From assembly GCA_019237355.1 (NCBI GenBank), contig JAFAHH010000414.1, positions 1-5,564 on the forward strand: 5,564 bases of DNA, read 5' to 3'. Each line of letters opens with the position of its first letter. The stretch's first letter is position 1. The notes under the pieces are model-generated. The model was not told where the DNA came from and made no database searches. It saw only the letters and a program-made list of their open reading frames with translations. The stretch comes from Acetobacteraceae bacterium. Lineage in GTDB: Bacteria > Pseudomonadota > Alphaproteobacteria > Acetobacterales > Acetobacteraceae. Position numbers and translations under genes: made by a program. Shown one piece after another: positions 1-4,529 of this stretch.

Positions 1-249
1 CAGCTCCCGGGAGAACCAGTACTGGTACACGTGCGACTGCGAATCGACGCGCGCGCCGGGATAGCGGTTCCAATACCAGGTGCCGCCAACGTTGTCGCCC
101 GCTTCCACCGCCCGTACCTTCAGTCCCTGCTCGCGCAGGCGATAGAGCTGATACATGCCAGCGATACCCGCGCCGATGATGAGGGCATCGAGGTGGGTGG
201 CATTCGTCGGGCTGCTTGCCGACGGGGCAGCTTCGGTGGTTGCGGACAT
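1..249 (-). CDS. Flavin-containing Baeyer-Villiger-type monooxygenase, N-terminal part (runs off the left edge)
   Basis: Only the first 83 codons are in the window, reading from an ATG at 249 down to base 1. After a polar, Ala/Ser/Thr-rich leader of about 20 residues comes a Rossmann FAD-binding fold: IIGAGIAGMY (residues 24-33) holds the G26-x-G28-x-x-G31 dinucleotide motif, and E49 sits at the end of strand 2 where the FAD ribose is usually bound. Residues 55-69 (GGTWYWNRYPGARVD) are the signature block of Baeyer-Villiger monooxygenases such as cyclohexanone, phenylacetone and steroid monooxygenases. These are cytoplasmic enzymes that use FAD, NADPH and O2 to insert oxygen next to a ketone carbonyl, giving an ester or lactone. 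Complete family members run to roughly 530-600 residues, so about 85% of the protein, including the NADPH domain and the FxGxxxHxxxW fingerprint, lies outside. The substrate cannot be told from this fragment. A strong ribosome-binding site supports the start. The gene is divergent from the acyl-CoA operon. Confidence 0.9.
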   Translation of the reverse strand, partial: MSATTEAAPSASSPTNATHLDALIIGAGIAGMYQLYRLREQGLKVRAVEAGDNVGGTWYWNRYPGARVDSQSHVYQYWFSREL

Positions 250-253
250 ATCT

Positions 254-258
254 CCTCC
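254..258 (-). promoter_or_regulatory. Shine-Dalgarno site of the monooxygenase gene
   Basis: The minus strand reads AGGGAGGAGATATG into the start codon. The GGAGG core is four bases from the ATG at 249-247, or slightly closer if the longer purine run is counted. This fixes the start of the monooxygenase and explains the short polar leader before its Rossmann fold. Confidence 0.75.
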
Positions 259-276
259 CTTTCAAGTTGGCAGGCA

Positions 277-297
277 CGCATTGCGCGCCACAATGCG
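277..297. repeat. Perfect 7-bp inverted repeat, candidate operator
   Basis: CGCATTG, seven bases, then CAATGCG: a perfect two-armed dyad of 21 bp centred on base 287. It lies 28-48 bp upstream of the monooxygenase start codon, so it would be in the promoter or 5' leader of that gene. Size and symmetry suit a TetR-, MarR- or GntR-type dimeric repressor, but no regulator gene is in the window. As RNA it could also form a small hairpin. There is no T-run after it, so it does not look like a terminator. The symmetry is seen directly; the operator role is inferred. Confidence 0.4.
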
Positions 298-383
298 AGC
301 GACCGCGAGCCCGATGCATTCCCCCAGCTCGCGCGATTACCGGCGATAATTTAGCGCGCTCTCACGTTGGCTGGAATCGCCGG

Positions 384-440
384 GCTCTTAATCCCCCAAA
401 AGCACGACCCTCTCCCCATTCGGGGTATTTGCTCTTAATC
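384..440. repeat. Pair of 10-bp direct repeats (GCTCTTAATC)
   Basis: Identical copies of GCTCTTAATC lie at 384-393 and 431-440, 47 bp apart start to start. Between them is a C-rich stretch and a small CCCC-ATTC-GGGG dyad. They could be tandem binding sites for a regulator of either divergent gene. A chance 10-bp match in about 550 bp is possible, so this is a weak call. Confidence 0.25.
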
Positions 441-562
441 GGCGACAGGAGGATCATGCCTGACTGAAGTATTCGTGTCGAGTAGTTGTGCAGACAGGCA
501 GGGTGATAACCCGCAATTCTACCTCGCCATCGATATCCCCGGGGGCGATAGAAGATCTTGCC

Positions 563-606
563 GGAATGAAGATTCCAGGTTATGGTTGCCATCAACAGGA
601 ATGAAG
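563..606. repeat. Pair of 9-bp direct repeats (GGAATGAAG)
   Basis: Identical GGAATGAAG copies lie at 563-571 and 598-606, 35 bp apart. The first copy is also part of a small dyad, GGAAT-GAAG-ATTCC (563-576). The second runs into the hairpin at 605-620. No function can be assigned, and chance is a reasonable alternative. Confidence 0.2.
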
Positions 607-620
607 GGGCTTTAGTCCCT
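605..620 (+). repeat. Short stem-loop, 6 bp stem with UUUA loop
   Basis: On the plus strand AGGGGC, loop TTTA, GTCCCT would fold into a six-pair stem, one pair being G-U. On the opposite strand one pair becomes an A-C mismatch, so an RNA role would be stronger in the operon direction. It is not followed by a T-run and is too short to be a convincing terminator. It could be part of a 5' leader if transcription starts further upstream. Confidence 0.2.
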
Positions 621-783
621 AAATTGCCAGACTACCGCCTTGCCGGTGACCTGTTCCAGATTTTCTCAGAACTCGTCTCGGCAGCGGGGTAGCTGAGCCC
701 ATTACGCGGTCGTGGAACCGTAAGTTCGCCCGCGATCGAATTAAAGCAAGAAACGGCGTGCCCCGTTGCTTTGCCGACCCTGG

Positions 784-788
784 GGAGG
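784..788 (+). promoter_or_regulatory. Shine-Dalgarno-like site before the small ORF
   Basis: GGGGAGGA (782-789) contains a full GGAGG core, eight bases from a TTG at 797. It is the reason for preferring TTG 797 over the upstream in-frame GTG at 758, which lacks a comparable site. The imperfect dyad ACTCAA-AA-TTGAGT (789-802) covers the spacer and the start codon, so a protein or an RNA fold there could affect initiation. Confidence 0.35.
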
Positions 789-802
789 ACTCAAAATTGA
801 GT
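789..802. repeat. 14-bp dyad at the small-ORF start
   Basis: ACTCAA and TTGAGT are perfect inverted arms separated by two A bases. The dyad lies between the GGAGG core and the proposed TTG start and includes that start. It could be an operator half-site pair for the operon promoter region or be incidental. Its position about 190 bp upstream of the ligase start fits a promoter-proximal site only if transcription begins nearby. Confidence 0.25.
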
Positions 803-997
803 TTGCACACGGCAGCGCTCGATTTGCTGCGGCGCCATAGTCGGGCGGACGGAACCGAGCGTGTGCTGCCAATCCGCTACTGCGATAATCAAGGTCCCGT
901 CGCGATCCTCCTGGATGACTTCCTCGGGTCGCGCCCGTTCATGATCACTGGCAGCCGATGGCCCACCGAACGGCGGGATAGGGAGGAGTTGGAATGA
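797..997 (+). CDS. Possible small protein of 66 residues, coupled to the acyl-CoA ligase gene
   Basis: I do not recognise this product. It is reported because three signals agree. A GGAGG core lies eight bases before TTG 797. The stop TGA (995-997) overlaps the ligase ATG as ATGA, a usual arrangement for translational coupling. Hand-counted GC by codon position is about 65%, 48% and 72%, the low-second, high-third pattern expected for coding DNA of this composition. The frame is open back to a TGA at 647-649, and an in-frame GTG at 758 would give 79 residues. The predicted protein is soluble-looking. It has a short amphipathic N-terminal stretch (ALDLLRRH), a central segment ending VAILLDDFLG, and a charged C-terminus (ERRDREELE). 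No signal peptide, membrane helix or cysteine cluster is visible. It could be a real small accessory protein, the relic 3' end of a decayed gene, or a chance open frame whose main effect is to bring ribosomes to the ligase start. Confidence 0.35.
   Translation: MSLHTAALDLLRRHSRADGTERVLPIRYCDNQGPVAILLDDFLGSRPFMITGSRWPTERRDREELE
982..986 (+). promoter_or_regulatory. Shine-Dalgarno site of the acyl-CoA ligase gene
   Basis: GGGAGGAG (981-988) gives a GGAGG core seven bases before the ATG at 994, close to ideal spacing. This fixes the ligase start and means the gene can be translated whether or not the upstream small ORF is. Confidence 0.8.
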
Positions 998-2697
998 CCG
1001 CGAAACTCATCGAGCAAACCCACTCGGCGTACGCATATCCCCTGCTGATCCGCAGCCTGTTCAGCTCCGGGATGGCACGGGCTTCCGGGCACGAGATCGT
1101 CTACGCCGACAGGAAGCGAATGACCTATAGAGAATTTGGCGACCGGGTCGGCAAGTTGGCCTCCGGGCTGGCCCAGCTCGGCGTCAAGCCGGGCCATACC
1201 GTTGCGGTAATGGACTGGGACAGCCATCGCTACCTAGAATGCTTTTTCGCCGTGCCCATGATGGGCGCGGTGCTCCACACTGTGAATGTGCGATTGTCCG
1301 AAGAGCAAATCCTCTACACGATCAATCACGCCGAGGATGATGTCATTCTCGTCAACACGGAGTTCTTGCCCGCCCTGGAAGAGATCTGGGAGCGAGTCGA
1401 GGGGCACAAGAAACTTATACTTTTGAATGATACCAGCCAGGCGCCCGAGAGTTCGCTTCCGTTCGAGACGGAGTACGAAGCTTTGCTGGCTGACTCCGAT
1501 CCCAAGTATCTATTCCCGGAGCTGGATGAGAATACGCGCGCTACGACTTTCTACACGACCGGTACCACAGGGCTACCAAAGGGCGTTTATTTCAGCCATC
1601 GGCAGCTCGTATTGCACACGCTGGCGATGCTCGCGACGCTGGCGGGAACTGGCCATGGCCGCTTCAACGACGGCGATGTTTACATGCCCATCACGCCAAT
1701 GTTCCATGTTCACGCCTGGGGAATGCCCTACGCCGCCACAACTCTTGGCGCCAAGCAGATCTATCCGGGGCGCTATAGCCCGGATGCGTTACTGGACCTC
1801 ATCGATCGCGAGAAGGTCAGCTTCTCGCATTGCGTGCCAACCATACTCCAGATGGTGCTGGCAAGCGCCAAGGCCAAAGGGGTCTCCCTTGCTGGCTGGA
1901 AGGTGGTCATCGGCGGCGCTGCTTTGCCGCAGGCACTCGCCCGGCAGGGGCTCGAAATGGGGATCGACGTGTTCGCCGGCTATGGGATGTCAGAAACCTG
2001 TCCGTTCCTGACATTGTCTCGCCTCGAGCCGCACATGGAGAATTGGGAGATCGAGCGCCAGATCGAGGTTCGTTGCAAAACCGGCCGGCCGGTTTCGCTG
2101 GTGCAGATTCGAATCGTTGACGACGCCATGAATGATGTTCCTCACGACGGAGAGTCCGCGGGGGAAATCGTGGTACGCGCTCCCTGGCTGACCCAGGGCT
2201 ATCTCAAGGACCCGCAAAATTCCGAAAAGCTCTGGGCGGGAGGCTGGATGCACACCGGCGACATCGCCGTGATCGGGCCCGATGGCTATGTGAAGATCAC
2301 CGACCGGCTGAAAGATGTGATAAAGACAGGTGGGGAATGGGTCTCGTCGCTCGATCTCGAGGACCTGATCCTCAAGCACCCGAACGTAGCCGAGGTCGCA
2401 GTAATTGGGATCCCCGATCCGAAATGGAGCGAGCGGCCGATGGCGGTGGTCGTGGCCAAACCTGGGTTACGGGTCACCGAGTCCGAGATCAAGGCGAATC
2501 TGCGCGAGTTTGCCGCGAAAGGCCTGATATCGGCGTACGCCGTGCCCGAGCACATTCTCTTCGTGGACGAACTGCCCAAGAGCAGTGTCGGCAAGATCGA
2601 TAAGAAGGTGCTGCGCGAGAAACACCTGGAGTTGCGGCTGGGTGCGGCCGGAGGATCGTCGCAAATGAGTAAGGAATTAGCGGGAGGCAACGCGTGA
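994..2697 (+). CDS. Fatty-acyl-CoA synthetase, AlkK-like (medium/long-chain type)
   Basis: A complete 567-residue member of the ANL (acyl-CoA synthetase) superfamily. It activates a carboxylic acid with ATP to an acyl-adenylate, then transfers it to CoA, in the cytoplasm. All core motifs are intact: the ATP loop YTTGTTGLPKG (187-197), PMFHVHAWG (235-243), IGGAAL (306-311), GYGMSET (329-335), HTGD with adenine-ribose-binding D423, the hinge region DRLKDVIKTGGEW (437-449), and the C-terminal lid with catalytic lysine K534 in SSVGK. Length and motif wording match the AlkK-like group of medium- and long-chain fatty-acid ligases (about 540-570 residues), which also includes close relatives such as DmdB, the methylmercaptopropionate ligase. 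The exact acid therefore cannot be read from sequence; a side chain from ring cleavage is equally possible. No signal peptide or membrane segment is seen. It overlaps the dehydrogenase gene downstream by four bases and the small ORF upstream by four bases. Confidence 0.93.
   Translation: MTAKLIEQTHSAYAYPLLIRSLFSSGMARASGHEIVYADRKRMTYREFGDRVGKLASGLAQLGVKPGHTVAVMDWDSHRYLECFFAVPMMGAVLHTVNVRLSEEQILYTINHAEDDVILVNTEFLPALEEIWERVEGHKKLILLNDTSQAPESSLPFETEYEALLADSDPKYLFPELDENTRATTFYTTGTTGLPKGVYFSHRQLVLHTLAMLATLAGTGHGRFNDGDVYMPITPMFHVHAWGMPYAATTLGAKQIYPGRYSPDALLDLIDREKVSFSHCVPTILQMVLASAKAKGVSLAGWKVVIGGAALPQALARQGLEMGIDVFAGYGMSETCPFLTLSRLEPHMENWEIERQIEVRCKTGRPVSLVQIRIVDDAMNDVPHDGESAGEIVVRAPWLTQGYLKDPQNSEKLWAGGWMHTGDIAVIGPDGYVKITDRLKDVIKTGGEWVSSLDLEDLILKHPNVAEVAVIGIPDPKWSERPMAVVVAKPGLRVTESEIKANLREFAAKGLISAYAVPEHILFVDELPKSSVGKIDKKVLREKHLELRLGAAGGSSQMSKELAGGNA
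2683..2687 (+). promoter_or_regulatory. Shine-Dalgarno site that selects the GTG start of the dehydrogenase
   Basis: CGGGAGG (2681-2687), inside the last ligase codons, puts a GGAGG core six bases from GTG 2694. The GTGA overlap joins this start to the ligase stop TGA at 2695-2697. The next in-frame ATG (2724) has no comparable site, and starting there would remove the conserved family N-terminus. Confidence 0.7.
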
Positions 2698-4484
2698 CGA
2701 CCTATCTTGCGCCGGTGCGCGACATGAAGTTCGTGATCAACGACTTGGCGGATCTGCAGAGCCTTGTCTCGCTGCCAGGCTACGAGGAAGTGACGCCGGA
2801 CTTGGCGGGGGCGGTGCTCGAGGAAGGGGCGAAGCTCGCGTGCGAAGTCCTCGGGCCGCTCAACAAATTGGGTGATCAAAGAGGCGCCACCTGGACTCAG
2901 GACGGCGTCCGTGCGGCTGAGGGATTCGGCGCGGCATATCGGCAATTCATGGAAAATGGCTGGAATGCGCTCAGCGGCGATCCTGAGTATGGCGGCCAGG
3001 GCCTGCCGGGATTGGTTTCGGCAGCCGCGGTGGAGATGTGGAATTCCGCCAATATGTCGTTCGCGCTCTGTCCGCTGCTCAGCGCGGGCGCCACGGAGGC
3101 AATCAAGGCGCACGCCTCCGATGAGCTCAAGGCTCGGTATCTGCCGCAACTGATCAGCGGCGAGTGGACGGGCACCATGAATCTCACGGAGCCCAACGCG
3201 GGTTCGGATCTGTCGGCGGTTCGGACCAGGGCCGTGCCCGATGGCGCGCACTACCGGATCTTCGGCCAAAAGATCTTCATTACCTGGGGCGATCACGACA
3301 TGACTGATAATGTCGTGCACCTGGTGCTCGCTCGCCTTCCGGATGCGCCGGAAGGCACGCGCGGCATCTCGCTCTTCCTGGTGCCCAAGTTCCTGGTCAA
3401 TGCCGATGGGTCGCTGGGCCAACGCAACGACGTGCATTGCACGTCGATCGAACACAAGCTGGGCATCCACGCCAGCCCCACCTGTGTCATGACGTTCGGC
3501 GACAAGGGAGGCGCGATCGGCTATCTCGTTGGCGAAGAAAACCACGGGCTGGCGCACATGTTCACGATGATGAACGAGGCGCGGCAGAAGGTTGGCATAC
3601 AGGGGCTTGCAATTGCCGAGCGGGCCTATCAGGCGGCACGGGACTATGCGAAGGAACGCGTCCAGGGCCGTCCCGCTGGGTCGAAGACCGGCGACCGCGT
3701 GACGATCATCCACCATCCCGACGTCCGGCGCATGCTGCTCACCATGAAAGCGCAGGTCGAGGCCATGCGGGCGTTCGGATATAGCCTGGCCGCCGACATC
3801 GATGTCGCGCACAGGCATCCTGACGAAGCGGAGCGCCGGCGCCGCGAGGCGCGGGTGGATCTGCTCACACCGGTGCTCAAAGGCTGGTGCACCGAGCTCG
3901 GCGTCGAGATCGCCTCACTCGGCGTGCAGGTCTATGGCGGCATGGGTTACATCGAGGAGACCGGCGCCTGCCAATATCTGCGGGATTCGCGAATATCGCC
4001 AATCTATGAGGGCACAACGGGGATCCAGGCCGCCGATCTGGTTGGCCGCAAGCTGACCATGGACAAGGGTCAGCCGATGATCGCGCTTATCGCTGAGATG
4101 CGGAACGTGGAATCCCAACTCGACGCCGGCGATAACGCCGACTTCCCGGCGATCCGCGCCCAGTTGGCGAGCGGCATCCAGGCGCTGGAGCAAGCCTCTG
4201 AATGGGTGTTGCGAACGATCGGTAAGGACCCCGATGCAGCTCTGGCTGCGTCGGTCAACTATATGATGCTGGCCGGGTATGTCTGCGGGGGTTGGCAGAT
4301 GGCACGCGCGGCACTGGCGGCACGGACGAAGCTGCGAGCGGGCGAGGATGAGGAGTTCTGTCGCGCGAAGATCGCAACCGCGAGGTTCTATGCGGAACAA
4401 ATCCTACCCAAGGCGAGCGCGCTGCTGACCATCGTGAAAAGCGGCGCATCGACTGCGTTCGCCTTAGGCGAGGAGCAGTTCTGA
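2694..4484 (+). CDS. Acyl-CoA dehydrogenase, long DmdC/FadE-type with C-terminal extension
   Basis: A complete 596-residue FAD enzyme that forms the 2,3 double bond of an acyl-CoA and passes electrons to ETF, the first step of beta-oxidation. Classical acyl-CoA dehydrogenases have about 380-400 residues. This one has the extended architecture of the DmdC group: a short N-terminal segment (APVRDMKF, 6-13), a helical N-domain, a beta middle domain with LTEPNAGSDL (164-173) and FITWG (195-199), a helical C-domain with NEARQKVGIQG (294-304) and QVYGGMGY (412-419), then an additional helical domain from about 470 to 590. E439 in IYEGTTGIQ is the expected catalytic base. Characterised relatives act on 3-methylmercaptopropionyl-CoA or on medium/long-chain fatty acyl-CoAs, so substrate is open. 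The GTG start at 2694 is chosen for its ribosome-binding site and because family members begin just before the APxRDM segment. It is overlapped by the ligase stop and followed 45 bp later by the ETF oxidoreductase, its predicted indirect electron acceptor. Confidence 0.93.
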   Translation: MTTYLAPVRDMKFVINDLADLQSLVSLPGYEEVTPDLAGAVLEEGAKLACEVLGPLNKLGDQRGATWTQDGVRAAEGFGAAYRQFMENGWNALSGDPEYGGQGLPGLVSAAAVEMWNSANMSFALCPLLSAGATEAIKAHASDELKARYLPQLISGEWTGTMNLTEPNAGSDLSAVRTRAVPDGAHYRIFGQKIFITWGDHDMTDNVVHLVLARLPDAPEGTRGISLFLVPKFLVNADGSLGQRNDVHCTSIEHKLGIHASPTCVMTFGDKGGAIGYLVGEENHGLAHMFTMMNEARQKVGIQGLAIAERAYQAARDYAKERVQGRPAGSKTGDRVTIIHHPDVRRMLLTMKAQVEAMRAFGYSLAADIDVAHRHPDEAERRRREARVDLLTPVLKGWCTELGVEIASLGVQVYGGMGYIEETGACQYLRDSRISPIYEGTTGIQAADLVGRKLTMDKGQPMIALIAEMRNVESQLDAGDNADFPAIRAQLASGIQALEQASEWVLRTIGKDPDAALAASVNYMMLAGYVCGGWQMARAALAARTKLRAGEDEEFCRAKIATARFYAEQILPKASALLTIVKSGASTAFALGEEQF

Positions 4485-4519
4485 GGGTCTCGCCTGCCTT
4501 CGCGAGCTTCGACCACAGT

Positions 4520-4525
4520 GGGGGG
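4520..4525 (+). promoter_or_regulatory. Weak, G-rich ribosome-binding site of the ETF oxidoreductase gene
   Basis: A run of six G bases (4520-4525) ends four bases before ATG 4530. It is weaker than the GGAGG sites of the other genes. A second in-frame ATG at 4545 has only GCGGGAA before it. The upstream ATG is preferred because relatives commonly begin with a short M-x-R-E-x-M-E-F-D segment, which is what 4530 gives. The 45-bp gap (4485-4529) holds only a 5-bp CTCGC/GCGAG dyad without a T-run, so read-through from the dehydrogenase gene is expected. Confidence 0.45.
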
Positions 4526-4529
4526 AACG

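Larger units (their letters stand above)
250..796. other. Divergent intergenic region with no recognised gene
   Basis: This stretch separates the minus-strand monooxygenase from the plus-strand genes. By hand count bases 361-660 are about 54% GC, against about 63% in a sample of the neighbouring coding DNA. Short open frames exist on both strands, but none gives a recognisable domain or combines a good ribosome-binding site with a reading frame of useful length. It should hold the promoters for both directions. On the minus strand, AATTTA at 348-353 (TAAATT when read for the monooxygenase) is a weak -10 candidate with only a poor -35 partner, and I see no convincing sigma70 promoter for the operon. 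It contains the dyad at 277-297, two copies of GCTCTTAATC, two copies of GGAATGAAG and a small hairpin at 605-620. No tRNA, CRISPR or insertion-sequence end was seen. Confidence 0.6.

Noticed and set aside
268..286. Sigma54-like TGGCAG...TTGCG on the plus strand
   Set aside because: Seven bases separate TGGCAG from TTGC where about five are required, so the -24/-12 spacing is wrong. It also points away from the nearby monooxygenase.
501..512. GGGT-GATA-ACCC mini hairpin
   Set aside because: A four-pair stem is too short to separate from chance and it has no positional relation to a gene start.
362..595. 77-codon minus-strand open frame in the gap
   Set aside because: No ribosome-binding site before its ATG, no recognisable domain, and no operon relation to the monooxygenase.
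619..810. 63-codon minus-strand open frame in the gap
   Set aside because: No recognised domain and no supporting start signal. It overlaps the better-supported plus-strand small-ORF start region.
2078..2095. Perfect 18-bp palindrome AAACCGGCCGGCCGGTTT inside the ligase gene
   Set aside because: It encodes the ordinary conserved KTGRPV segment of acyl-CoA synthetases. GC-rich codon choice explains it better than a regulatory site deep in a gene.
2286..3818. 510-codon open frame on the minus strand across the ligase and dehydrogenase genes
   Set aside because: It is antisense to two well-supported genes with intact catalytic motifs, spans their junction, and shows no domain. Long antisense frames are expected in GC-rich coding DNA.
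4489..4506. CTCGC/GCGAG dyad after the dehydrogenase as a terminator
   Set aside because: The stem is only five pairs with an eight-base loop and no T-run, so it is unlikely to stop transcription before the ETF oxidoreductase gene.
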